From NCBI GenBank assembly GCA_913774845.1, contig CAJYJO010000013.1:124001-188000 (forward strand): a stretch of DNA of 64,000 nucleotides, given 5' to 3'. Below, in pieces: positions 45,799-53,967 of the stretch. The notes under the pieces are model-generated. The model searched no databases and was not told where the DNA came from. It saw only the letters and a program-made list of their open reading frames with translations. The stretch is from an uncultured Microbacterium sp. (GTDB lineage: Bacteria > Actinomycetota > Actinomycetes > Actinomycetales > Microbacteriaceae). Positions within the stretch are counted from its first letter, which is position 1. Every line of letters starts with the position of its first letter. The position numbers were made by a program, and so were the translations under genes.

Positions 45799-46569
45799 AT
45801 GGCCGACACCGCACAACGGGCGTGGCAGGTGGTCCTCGAACGCATCGAGACCGACCTGCGCGACGGTCGACTGTCGCCGGGGGATCGCCTGACCCCCGAG
45901 CGCGAGCTCGCGGCACAGCTGGGCGTCGGACGCTCGAGCGTCCGTGAAGCCGTCCGCGTGCTTGAGGTGCTGGGCGTGGTCCGCACGGCGACGGGTTCGG
46001 GTCCGACGGCCGGCGCGATGATCGTGACGACCCCGCGCGGCGGCCTCGCGGCGTTCCTGCGCCTGCAGGTGGCCGCGAACGGGTTCCCCCTCGCCGACGT
46101 CGTCCGCACGCGCATCGTGCTCGAGTGCGACGTGGCCGAGCGGCTCGCGCAGACGTCCGCCGATCTGACCGAGATCATCGGCATCCTCGAGGCGATGGAT
46201 GCCGACGACCTCGCTCCCGCGGAGTTCCTCTCTCTCGACGCGCGGTTCCATCAGGCCCTCGCCGAGGCGTCCGGCAACGCCGTCGTCTCGGCCATGATGG
46301 CCGGGTTGCGCAGCTCGATCGAGGCCTACACGAGCGCGGGTGCCGCCCGTCTCGGCGATTGGGCGGATGTCGCCCGACGGCTGCGCCGCGAGCACCGGCA
46401 CATCGTCGACGCGGTCTCCCGTGGCGACGCGGTCGACGCGCGCGAGACGGTCCGCTCGCACATCACCGACTACTACACCGAGGTCGCGCAGGCTCTCAGC
46501 CCGGGCGATGGTGCCGACGGCGCCGTCGGCGAAGCGGCACGTGCCGCGGTGCGTACCGCGAACCAGTGA
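45799..46569 (+). CDS. GntR-family regulator, FadR subfamily
   Basis: A 256-residue regulator. N-terminal winged helix (about 5-75: LSPGDRLTPERELAAQLGVGRSSVREAVRVLEVLGVV) and C-terminal all-helical FCD effector domain (about 95-230) with RIVLECDVAERLA, DARFHQALAEASGN and EHRHIVDAVSRGDAVDAR, which supply the Asp/His metal-site residues of FCD domains. Ligand unknown. Start ATG follows GGGGGA. Lies 10 bp before the siderophore-interacting protein gene, probably the same transcript. Confidence 0.9.
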   Translation: MADTAQRAWQVVLERIETDLRDGRLSPGDRLTPERELAAQLGVGRSSVREAVRVLEVLGVVRTATGSGPTAGAMIVTTPRGGLAAFLRLQVAANGFPLADVVRTRIVLECDVAERLAQTSADLTEIIGILEAMDADDLAPAEFLSLDARFHQALAEASGNAVVSAMMAGLRSSIEAYTSAGAARLGDWADVARRLRREHRHIVDAVSRGDAVDARETVRSHITDYYTEVAQALSPGDGADGAVGEAARAAVRTANQ

Positions 46570-46579
46570 GAGGAACACC

Positions 46580-47401
46580 GTGACCGATCGCCCCGCGCGC
46601 CCGCCGCGTCCCCAGCACGTCCTGCACGTCGTGGCAGCCGAGCGCCTGACCCCTCATCTCGTCCGGATCCGCGCCCGCGGCGAGGATCTCGTCCTCTTCC
46701 GCGAGACTCCGCACACCGACGCGTACGTCAAGATCACCTTCGTCAAGCCGGAGCTGGGTCTCGAGCCGCCCTACGATCTCGCCGCCCTGCGCGAGACGCT
46801 CGCCGCCGACGACCTCCCCGTGACCCGCACGTACACGGTGCGCGCCGTCGACGGCGACGAGCTGACGATCGATTTCGTGGTCCACGGCGACGAGGGTCTC
46901 GCCGGTCCGTGGGCGGCGCGCGCCCAGCCGGGGGACCGGCTCGTCGTGTCCTCTCCCGGCGGCGGCTACGCCCCCGACCCCGCGGCCGACTGGCACCTGT
47001 TCATCGGTGACGAGTCGGCGCTGCCGGCCATCGCCCGGGCCCTCGAGGCGCTGTCCCCGGATGCCACCGGGGCGGCGTTCCTCGAGGTGCAGAGCCCGGA
47101 CGAGCAGGTGTCGTTCCAGGCGCCGGCCGGCGTCGAGGTCACGTGGGTGCACCGCGGCGACGCCGAGGCCGGCGCGACGCCCGTTCTCGCCGAGGCGGTG
47201 GGGCGGTGGCATCCCCTTCCCGGGCGCGGGCAGGTCTTCGCGCACGGCGAGCGCGAGGCCATGAAGGTGATGCGCGATCTCGTGTTCTCGCGCTGGGGTC
47301 TCGCCCGCGACCAGGTGTCGCTGTCGGGCTACTGGGCGTACGGGCGCACGGAGGACCGGTTCCAGGCCGAGAAGCGCGAGCCCATCGGCCAGATCCTCTG
47401 A
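46580..47401 (+). CDS. Siderophore-interacting protein (FAD-dependent ferric reductase)
   Basis: A 273-residue SIP-family protein. FAD-binding domain (about 10-130) with TRTYTVRAVDGDELTIDFVVHGDEGLAGPWAARAQPGD; NAD(P)-binding SIP domain with LFIGDESALPAIARALEAL and VFAHGEREAMKVMRDLV, and the C-terminal SGYWAYGRTEDRFQAEKRE typical of the family. It reduces ferric siderophores in the cytoplasm with NAD(P)H. AGAGGA precedes the GTG. Its link to the adjacent FadR-like regulator is by position only. Confidence 0.93.
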   Translation: MTDRPARPPRPQHVLHVVAAERLTPHLVRIRARGEDLVLFRETPHTDAYVKITFVKPELGLEPPYDLAALRETLAADDLPVTRTYTVRAVDGDELTIDFVVHGDEGLAGPWAARAQPGDRLVVSSPGGGYAPDPAADWHLFIGDESALPAIARALEALSPDATGAAFLEVQSPDEQVSFQAPAGVEVTWVHRGDAEAGATPVLAEAVGRWHPLPGRGQVFAHGEREAMKVMRDLVFSRWGLARDQVSLSGYWAYGRTEDRFQAEKREPIGQIL

Positions 47402-47405
47402 CGCG

Positions 47406-47440
47406 GAGAGCCGGCCCCGAACGCGTCGGAACCGGCTCTC
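47406..47440. terminator. Bidirectional terminator hairpin
   Basis: GAGAGCCGG (47406-47414) pairs with CCGGCTCTC (47432-47440) between two convergent genes. Confidence 0.6.
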
Positions 47441-47456
47441 TCGTGGAGACGGGTGC

Positions 47457-48236
47457 TCAGGCCGCCGTACGCTCCGGGAGCGTCGGGATGAGCTCGTCGA
47501 GGAACGCGGCGGTGTCCTCCCAGCCGTGCACCGCCTGGCATTCGACGCCCATGGCGAGGACCGGGTAGTCGTTGCCGTCGGGGTCGAGGCGGTCGCCGAC
47601 GAACAGCATGTCGTCGAGGGGGATGCCGGTGGCCTCCGCGAGCTTGTTCATCCCGTAGGCCTTGTCGATGCCGCGGTGGGTGATGTCGACCGAGGTCGAT
47701 CCGCCGGAGCGGACCTCGAGGTCGGGGATGCGCGCGGCGACGGCCTCGCGAAGGGAGTTCTTCTTCTCGCCGGTGGGGTCCCACGCCATCTTCGCCTCGA
47801 GCGGAGCCGACTGACCCAGCGCGGAGAAGGTGATCTGCGACCCGCGGTCCTCGAGGATGTCGCCCCAGGGCTCGGCCTCCCACAACCCGAGGCGTTCGGC
47901 CTCCTCGCGCACGGCGGCGAGAGCGCGCTGCTTCTCGTCGTCGGTCAGCGAGTGCGCGTAGACCGTCTGGATGCCGTCGGGCGTGAGGCGGTAGTACTGG
48001 GTGCCGCACGTGGGCATGAGGTGGAGGTGCGTCAGCAGCTCGGGGGAGGCCTCGGGCAGGCGCTCGACCACCTGGCTGCGGAACTGCTGCAGCTGTCCGC
48101 CGGAGATGATGGCGACCTCGACGCGCTCGGCGAGGGCCAGCAGCAGGTCACCGATGCGGGGGTCGATCGCGGTCTTCGAGGGGGCGAGGGTGTCGTCGAG
48201 ATCGAAGGCGACGAGGCGGGGCGAGGCGTCGGACAC
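47457..48236 (-). CDS. HAD-IIB phosphatase, phosphomannomutase-like
   Basis: A 259-residue HAD hydrolase. Motif I VAFDLDDTLAPSKTAI, motif II IISGGQLQQFRSQV, a C2-type cap with THLHLMPTCGTQYYRL, motif III/IV in DKAYGMNKLAEATGI and MLFVGDRLDPDGNDYPVLAMG. This arrangement matches the HAD-IIB proteins annotated as phosphomannomutase-like or sucrose-phosphatase-like. Exact sugar phosphate unknown. The GTG at 48236 has AGGAG 5 nt upstream. Confidence 0.85.
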   Translation of the reverse strand: MSDASPRLVAFDLDDTLAPSKTAIDPRIGDLLLALAERVEVAIISGGQLQQFRSQVVERLPEASPELLTHLHLMPTCGTQYYRLTPDGIQTVYAHSLTDDEKQRALAAVREEAERLGLWEAEPWGDILEDRGSQITFSALGQSAPLEAKMAWDPTGEKKNSLREAVAARIPDLEVRSGGSTSVDITHRGIDKAYGMNKLAEATGIPLDDMLFVGDRLDPDGNDYPVLAMGVECQAVHGWEDTAAFLDELIPTLPERTAA

Positions 48237-48405
48237 GGTGCTCCTGTCAGGCGGGAAGAGGGACCCTCGACGGCGCCGCGGTCCACGCCGCGTCTGCGCC
48301 TCGAGTCCGCGGGCAGCGGGCTGAGGTCCACCGTCCATGATATCCGGCCCCCGCCGCTGCCCCCGACACCCACATGTTGACGTGGCCATGCCTCGGCGGT
48401 GTCGC

Positions 48406-48427
48406 CTTCACCCGCGGTATACCTCGC
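48406..48427 (+). promoter_or_regulatory. PHO-box-like pair of 11-nt repeats before the surface phosphoesterase unit
   Basis: CTTCACCCGCG (48406-48416) followed directly by GTATACCTCGC (48417-48427); both keep the GTxxACC-like core in register. It lies about 85 bp before the secreted protein gene that precedes the phosphoesterase. Confidence 0.4.
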
Positions 48428-48510
48428 GACCACGGGGACTCCTCTCGGCGTCGGTACGTTCGCCGCGCCCCCGGCAGCAGGGGGCATCGTCGCGAAAGGA
48501 CCCCTCCTCG

Positions 48511-50091
48511 ATGAAACGTCTGTCCCTCCGAAATCCCCGGACCGTCGCCGCGGTCGCCGTGGTCGTCGGAATCACCCTCGCCGCCGTCTCGCCGGCCGTC
48601 GCCGCCTCTCTCAACAGCGCGGTCTCGGCGGTTTCAGGCGGGACGTACGCCGGCTTGGGCGCCGCGCAGCCGACCCTGCTCGAGAGCGCGCACGCCACCG
48701 GCAAGGTGGCGCAGATCGGCGACCCGAACGCGCAGGTCTCCAGCGCCCCCGGCGCGACCGAGCGGGCGGCCGCCGCCATCGAGTCGATGCGCACCTCGGA
48801 TGCCGCGGCGCTGCGCACTCAAGCACTGCGGCTGTACCCGGTGGCAGGCGCGACGAACGTCTTCGTCATCGCTGATCAGAACGACCGCGCCCTCGCGCGC
48901 TCGCGCAACGACGTCTCGACGTTCCGTTACCTCACCACCACCTCCGCCGCGGACGCGGCGAAGGACCCCTACGCACAGTGGGAGGCGCGTGACGCCGGCA
49001 ACGGTGCGGTGGCCCTGGTGAACGTGCAGAAGGATGCCGACGGGCAGGCGGCCGCGCTCGATCTGTACAACTGGAAGACCGCCGACGGATCGGAGGTGCA
49101 GACCTACACGCTGAACACCGCCGGTGCGGCCGTGCAGCAGTGGCGTCTGCGCTCCCTCGTCCCCACGGTCGCGACGAGCACCGTCGTCGCGGCTCCGGGC
49201 GCGGTGCCCGCGATGCCGACGGGACTCTCCGCGCAGTACAGCTGGGGGATGTCCACGCCCCTCACCACGGTGGCTTGGCGCATGCCCGATCCCTCGGTGT
49301 GGAACAGCGCGGGGACGGTCACCGTGGCCGGCACGTCGACGGGCTTCTTCGGGGAGAGCGTCGACCTCTCGGTCACGTTCGCGATCGGTGCCCCCGGTGA
49401 CGCGACGGACTCGACGCTCTCCTCCTTCGCCGGGGTGACGGTGAAGGAGCTGCAGATGCGCGCCCCGCGGACGGTGTCGCGTCCCATCGGCAACACCGGT
49501 GCGCGCGTGACCGAGCAGATCACGTGGAACTGGAGCGCCGTCTCCGATTCGACGCTGGCCGCCCCCGGCACGGTCGTCGTGCCGGCGACCTCGACCGCGT
49601 TCGCCGCTCGACTCGTCATCACTCTCAGCGCCGCACAGCGCGTCAACCTGCTGCGTCAGCCGGGCGTGCACGTCGACTACCTCGCCAAGGACTCCACGGT
49701 TCTCGCGCTCACGGACGGCAACCGCAGCGTGACCGGCTTCGCCGACTGGCGCAGCGGTGGTTCGGCCAACCGCGTCAACCCGAACCGCGTGTCCTTCTCG
49801 TTCGACCAGCCCCGCCAGATCACGGGCGTCAACGTCTACGACATCGGCGGCAAGCAGAACATCGGCGCGGTGACCGTGCAGTACCGCACGCTCCTCGGCG
49901 GCTGGAAGAACCTCCCGAGCGGCGGCACCTGGCCCGTCGCGAACACCGCAGCCAACCTGTCGCTCGAGACCACCTCGCAGCCCGTCGTCGCCACCGGCGT
50001 GCGCGTGATCATCACCAACAAGTCCTCCGCGACCTGGATGACCCTGTCGGAGATCGAGGCCTACGGTCCTCAGCCGACGCCGGCCTCCTGA
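48511..50091 (+). CDS. Secreted protein with discoidin (F5/8 type C) domain
   Basis: A 526-residue protein with a signal peptide (about 1-31, AVA-AS). Residues about 60-215 are a domain of unknown type ending in a ricin-like QQWRLRSLVPT. A bacterial Ig-like (Big_4-type) region follows (about 245-340, MPDPSVWNSAGTVTVAGTSTG), then another beta segment. A C-terminal F5/8 type C domain (about 410-520) shows VSFSFDQPRQITGVNVYDIGG and VRVIITNKSSATWMTLSEIEAYG. Such proteins bind glycans or act on them; no catalytic motif was recognised. AAAGGA precedes the ATG. It is 22 bp before the phosphoesterase gene and almost surely co-transcribed. Confidence 0.75.
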   Translation: MKRLSLRNPRTVAAVAVVVGITLAAVSPAVAASLNSAVSAVSGGTYAGLGAAQPTLLESAHATGKVAQIGDPNAQVSSAPGATERAAAAIESMRTSDAAALRTQALRLYPVAGATNVFVIADQNDRALARSRNDVSTFRYLTTTSAADAAKDPYAQWEARDAGNGAVALVNVQKDADGQAAALDLYNWKTADGSEVQTYTLNTAGAAVQQWRLRSLVPTVATSTVVAAPGAVPAMPTGLSAQYSWGMSTPLTTVAWRMPDPSVWNSAGTVTVAGTSTGFFGESVDLSVTFAIGAPGDATDSTLSSFAGVTVKELQMRAPRTVSRPIGNTGARVTEQITWNWSAVSDSTLAAPGTVVVPATSTAFAARLVITLSAAQRVNLLRQPGVHVDYLAKDSTVLALTDGNRSVTGFADWRSGGSANRVNPNRVSFSFDQPRQITGVNVYDIGGKQNIGAVTVQYRTLLGGWKNLPSGGTWPVANTAANLSLETTSQPVVATGVRVIITNKSSATWMTLSEIEAYGPQPTPAS

Positions 50092-50113
50092 CCCGCTCTC
50101 CGAAAGGCTTCCT

Positions 50114-53100
50114 GTGAACACCCTCCTGCCCGTTCGTCCGCCCTCGCCGCGCCGCTCGGTGCGCGCCGCGACCGCGCTCGCCACCGTCGCCGCTCTGGCG
50201 GCATCCCTCCTCGGAGTCGGCGCCGCCGCCCCCGCTACCGCTGCCGAGGCGCGGACCGCCTCGACGGCCGCGCCGACCGCGACCCCGCGTTCGAGCTTCG
50301 TCCTGCCGGTGCTCCCCGACACGCAGTTCTACTCCCGCTACAGCGCCTCGCAGTTCATGCCGCAGTACGGCACGAACCCGTTCGAGGTGCAGAACCAGTG
50401 GATCGTCGACAACAAGGCGGCCCTCAACATCCCCTTCGCCTTGCAGCTGGGCGACGTCGTCGACCAGCAGTGGGTGTCGGGGGAATGGGATGCCGCGGAC
50501 CGGGCCATGAAGATCCTCGAGAACGGTCGCGTGCCGTACTCGATCATTCCCGGTAACCACGACGTGGCCGACCAGAGCGCCCGTTCCTCGACGGGGAACG
50601 CGGCGAACTACCTGGCCCGATTCGGCGCGACGCGACTCGCCGCCCAGGCCGGCAGCACGCTGCTCGGCACCTTCCAGAACGGGTACTCCTCGGCGTACCG
50701 GTTCACCGCCGAGGGGCGACCGTTCATCGTCCTGTCGCTCGGCTGGAACGCCTCCGACGACACCTTCGCGTGGGCGCAGGGCATCCTCGACTCCCAACCG
50801 GGCGTCCCGGTGATCCTGACGTCGCACGCCATCATCGGCATCGCGCAGGACCAGGTCTCGCCCGAGAGCTGGTGGTACGGCGACCTGCTCTGGGACAAGC
50901 TGATCCGCAAGAACGACCAGATCGTGCTGACGCTCAACGGGCACTTCCACGGCTCCACGATGCGCACGCTGACGAACGACGCCGGCCATCCCGTCTACGA
51001 GATCCTCGCGGATTACCAGATGGCCGCCGACGGCGGCAACGGCATCATGTCGCTGCTCGAGTTCGACCTGAGCGGCAACGCGGTCTCGCTGTCGACCGTC
51101 TCACCCTGGGTCGGGAAGAAGAGCTCCGGTTCGCGCACGTCGACGGACACGCCCGTGCTGACGGGACCGGGACAGAACATGCGCATGGACGTCGACTTCG
51201 CCGGGCGCTTCGGTTGGACCGCGCCCGCGGCATCCGACGTCGACGACGTCGATCTCACCGCTCTGGCGAAGCAGATCGTCTCGACGGGGTGGACGGCCGG
51301 TACGACGCAGGACCGCCAGGAGGCGGCGGGCTCGCCCGAGGACTACCACCGCGTCGCGGGCACGATCGCGCACTGGCGGTTCGGGACGGTCCCCGAGGGT
51401 GCCGTGGGCGACACCACCGTCATTCCCGACATCGCCGGAGCGAGTCCGATGTACCGCAACCCCGTGGATGCCACGGACGCCGACGACAAGCCCGAGGACC
51501 TGACGATCACCCACACCAATGTGCCGTTCTACTCGGCGGACAAGGGTGCCGCGTGCTTCTCGAACGTGCACCGCAACAGCGGCGCACGGGACAACCTGTC
51601 GTACCTGACCACGGAGTACGGCGCCCCGGCCACCTTTGCGAACCTCACGGCCGGATCCGGCTACACAGTGGAGACGTTCGTCCAGCTCAGCGGGGACTGG
51701 ACGGAGGCGGCGAACCGCTGGGGTGCCGCGATCACTCGGGGCGGAGCCCGGCAGTGGATCGGGATCAACGACACCTCGGATGCCGGGGCCGGCGCGGCAT
51801 GGCTGGGGATCTCCAACCTGCGCGAATACCAGTTCTCCGCGGCCGACACGCAGACGAAGAACTCGTACACCCTGTGGTCGGGTGAAATCATGCCCGGAAG
51901 CTGGCACCACGTGGCGATCGTGGGCGACCCGCGCGCGCGCACCGTCATCATGTACGTCGACGGCGTGCCGGTGCTGCGCAACGCCGCGAAGGTCGGCGGC
52001 ATGATGGCGGCCGACTTCATGCCGTGGATCCTGGGCGCCTCCACCTGGAACACCGAGCCCGAGCACGGCTGGAACGGGTGCATCGGCGAGACCCGCATCG
52101 TCGACCACGCGCTCGCCCCGCAGCAGTTCCTCTTCGAACGGCAGGACATCGCCGCAGACGGTTCCGGTTTCGCCGTGAGCACCGATCTCGCCGGGGTCAA
52201 GGCGTCGGGAACGAGCATCGCCGAGGTCACCGGCACCGGCTCGGCGGGCACCACCGTCGGTCTCACGGTCGACGATCGCGCCGCCGGCTCCACGGTCGTG
52301 GGCGCCGACGGCACGTGGCGGATCGTGCTGGATCGTCCGCTCGCCGGGGTGGGGGTGCACGCGCTGGCATTTTCGCAGACGCTCGGCAGCCGCACGGGGG
52401 CTCCGTACAAGACGAGCCTGACCATCGGCGTCGACGACGCGTGGCGTCCGTCCGAGGCGGGGTTGTCCCCGGCGGCCGAGAACAAGGTGACCGTCGCACC
52501 GGCGCGGGTCGAGCACGCGAACCCGGTGACCGTCACCGTTCCGACCGCCCCCGAGGGCGGCGACCTGCACGCCTACCTCTTCGCCGGCACGACCCGTCTG
52601 GGCCGGGCGACGGTGACATCGGGGGCGGTGACCTTCACCGTGCCGCGCGCGGTGGCCGCCGGTTCGTACCGGATCGCCGTCTACACGTCGACGGGGGAGC
52701 TCCTCGGCTGGCAGACGCTCGCGGTGACCGCCGACGTGCCCGATCCGGTCGCGCCGACGCAGCCTTCCGGATCCACCGCCGGCAAGGTCGACGTCTCGAC
52801 CCCGGCGCCCGGGGCTCGCACCGTGGTGGTGTCGGCGGGCGCGGCGAACGCCGGGAAAAAGCTCGACGTCTGGGCGTGGTCCACGCCGACCAAGGTCGGG
52901 ACGCAGGTGCAGGCGGATCCGTCCGGACGCGTCGAGGTGGACATCTCGACTCTTCCCTCGGGTCACCACACCCTCGCGCTGACCCAGCCGGGCGACGCCG
53001 AGTTCACCGTCCTCGCGTGGGGTGAGTTCGACAAGCCCATCACGCCGGGCGAGGACCGGCCGGAGGCGCTCGATCTGGCCGCCGCGGTCACGGCGAGCGA

Positions 53101-53506
53101 CCTGTGGTCGCTCTCGGCCGAGAAGACGACGGTCGATTTCGGAGCCGTCGCTCGCGCGACCCGTGCCACGCGCCCGCTCGGCATCGTCACGGTGGTGGAT
53201 GACCGTGCCGTGCTGCGCGGATGGGAGCTGTCCGCGAGCTGGAGCGACTTCCGCGGCGAGCAGACCCTCGACCGGGGAACGCTGACTCTCGTGCCGACGA
53301 CCGCCGCCGGGTATGCACCGCCGTCGGGCGTCTCGCTCGGCGCCCCCGGGTCGACCGCGGGTACGCAGAAGATCGCCGACAGTGCGGCGGTCAGCACCAC
53401 ACTGACCGGTGCACGCTGGGGCGCCGACCTGACGTTCGCCCCGCCGGCGAACGTCGCGGCCGGGACGTATGCGTCGACGCTCACCCTGACCCTCGTGTCG
53501 AAGTGA
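50114..53506 (+). CDS. Secreted calcineurin-like phosphoesterase with LamG-like and WxL-like domains
   Basis: An 1130-residue protein. Signal peptide (to about residue 45). Metallophosphoesterase domain (about 55-330): LPDTQFYS, LQLGDVVDQQW, IPGNHDV, SHAIIG and NGHFHGS supply the Asp/His/Asn metal ligands. A middle LamG/concanavalin-like domain (about 470-680, TVETFVQLSGDW, HVAIVGDPRARTVIMYVDGVPV), Ig-like repeats (about 690-870) and a C-terminal WxL-like module (about 880-1130) with IVTVVDDRAVLRGWEL (Trp1037-Glu-Leu1039) ending in TLTLTLVSK. The module is closely similar to that of the 515-residue WxL-like protein. It probably releases phosphate from extracellular esters while bound to the wall; the substrate is unknown. 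Confidence 0.85.
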   Translation: MNTLLPVRPPSPRRSVRAATALATVAALAASLLGVGAAAPATAAEARTASTAAPTATPRSSFVLPVLPDTQFYSRYSASQFMPQYGTNPFEVQNQWIVDNKAALNIPFALQLGDVVDQQWVSGEWDAADRAMKILENGRVPYSIIPGNHDVADQSARSSTGNAANYLARFGATRLAAQAGSTLLGTFQNGYSSAYRFTAEGRPFIVLSLGWNASDDTFAWAQGILDSQPGVPVILTSHAIIGIAQDQVSPESWWYGDLLWDKLIRKNDQIVLTLNGHFHGSTMRTLTNDAGHPVYEILADYQMAADGGNGIMSLLEFDLSGNAVSLSTVSPWVGKKSSGSRTSTDTPVLTGPGQNMRMDVDFAGRFGWTAPAASDVDDVDLTALAKQIVSTGWTAGTTQDRQEAAGSPEDYHRVAGTIAHWRFGTVPEGAVGDTTVIPDIAGASPMYRNPVDATDADDKPEDLTITHTNVPFYSADKGAACFSNVHRNSGARDNLSYLTTEYGAPATFANLTAGSGYTVETFVQLSGDWTEAANRWGAAITRGGARQWIGINDTSDAGAGAAWLGISNLREYQFSAADTQTKNSYTLWSGEIMPGSWHHVAIVGDPRARTVIMYVDGVPVLRNAAKVGGMMAADFMPWILGASTWNTEPEHGWNGCIGETRIVDHALAPQQFLFERQDIAADGSGFAVSTDLAGVKASGTSIAEVTGTGSAGTTVGLTVDDRAAGSTVVGADGTWRIVLDRPLAGVGVHALAFSQTLGSRTGAPYKTSLTIGVDDAWRPSEAGLSPAAENKVTVAPARVEHANPVTVTVPTAPEGGDLHAYLFAGTTRLGRATVTSGAVTFTVPRAVAAGSYRIAVYTSTGELLGWQTLAVTADVPDPVAPTQPSGSTAGKVDVSTPAPGARTVVVSAGAANAGKKLDVWAWSTPTKVGTQVQADPSGRVEVDISTLPSGHHTLALTQPGDAEFTVLAWGEFDKPITPGEDRPEALDLAAAVTASDLWSLSAEKTTVDFGAVARATRATRPLGIVTVVDDRAVLRGWELSASWSDFRGEQTLDRGTLTLVPTTAAGYAPPSGVSLGAPGSTAGTQKIADSAAVSTTLTGARWGADLTFAPPANVAAGTYASTLTLTLVSK

Positions 53507-53529
53507 GCTGAGGACGCCTGAGATACAGG

Positions 53530-53571
53530 CGCACCGAGTGCGGGAGCATGCCGGCTTCCGCACTCGGTGCG
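53530..53571. terminator. Perfect 14-bp hairpin after the phosphoesterase gene
   Basis: CGCACCGAGTGCGG (53530-53543) pairs fully with 53558-53571 across a 14-nt loop. No T-run, but its place right after the stop codon suits a terminator. Confidence 0.6.
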
Positions 53572-53606
53572 GACCTCGTCGACGCGGACCTCTCGCGGAC
53601 ATGCAG

Positions 53607-53637
53607 AAGGACCCTCCACGTCCGTGAAGGGCCCTTC
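53607..53637 (-). terminator. Hairpin after tRNA-Pro
   Basis: Minus-strand arms GGGCCCTTCACG and CGTGGAGGGTCC fold with a 2-nt loop just beyond the tRNA 3' end and are followed by TTCT. Confidence 0.5.
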
Positions 53638-53648
53638 TGGTGATGCTG

Positions 53649-53725
53649 TGGTCGGGGTGACAGGATTTGAACCTGCGGCCTCGTCGTCCCGAACGACGCG
53701 CGCTACCAAGCTGCGCCACACCCCG
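53649..53725 (-). tRNA. tRNA-Pro (anticodon CGG)
   Basis: Minus strand. Acceptor CGGGGTG pairs with CACCCCG; D arm GGCGCAGCTTGGTAGCGC; anticodon arm CGTCG-TTCGGGA-CGACG giving CGG; T arm with GGTTCAAATCC; discriminator A followed by an encoded CCA. Complete cloverleaf. Confidence 0.97.
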
Positions 53726-53812
53726 TTGCAACCAGTAAAGTCTACCCCGTCCGGAGGCATGCTCCGAACCACGGACGCGCCGGGCGCGTCACGCGTGCGT
53801 CAGGGAGACCGC

Positions 53813-53921
53813 GCGGAGCTCGCGGTGACGGGTGCGGGATGCGACCGCGCCGAGCTCGACGTTGCGGGTGCGGGATGTGACCTCGCGGAGGTCCGAAGGG
53901 GACGGGCGCGGGGATGCGACC
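53813..53921 (+). repeat. Three imperfect tandem repeats of about 36 bp
   Basis: Units begin at 53813 (GCGGAGCT), 53849 (GCCGAGCT) and 53885 (GCGGAGGT). They end with GGGTGCGGGATGCGACC, GGGTGCGGGATGTGACC and GGGCGCGGGGATGCGACC. They lie in the non-coding gap between tRNA-Pro and the surface protein gene; function unknown. Confidence 0.75.
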
Positions 53922-53967
53922 GCCCGCCGCAGGACGCGGACGGGCGGTCGCGACCGGGCACAGTCGG

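Noticed and set aside
51101..53731. 876-codon minus-strand frame opposite the phosphoesterase and through tRNA-Pro
   Set aside because: Runs across a tRNA and a terminator, and has no recognisable domain.
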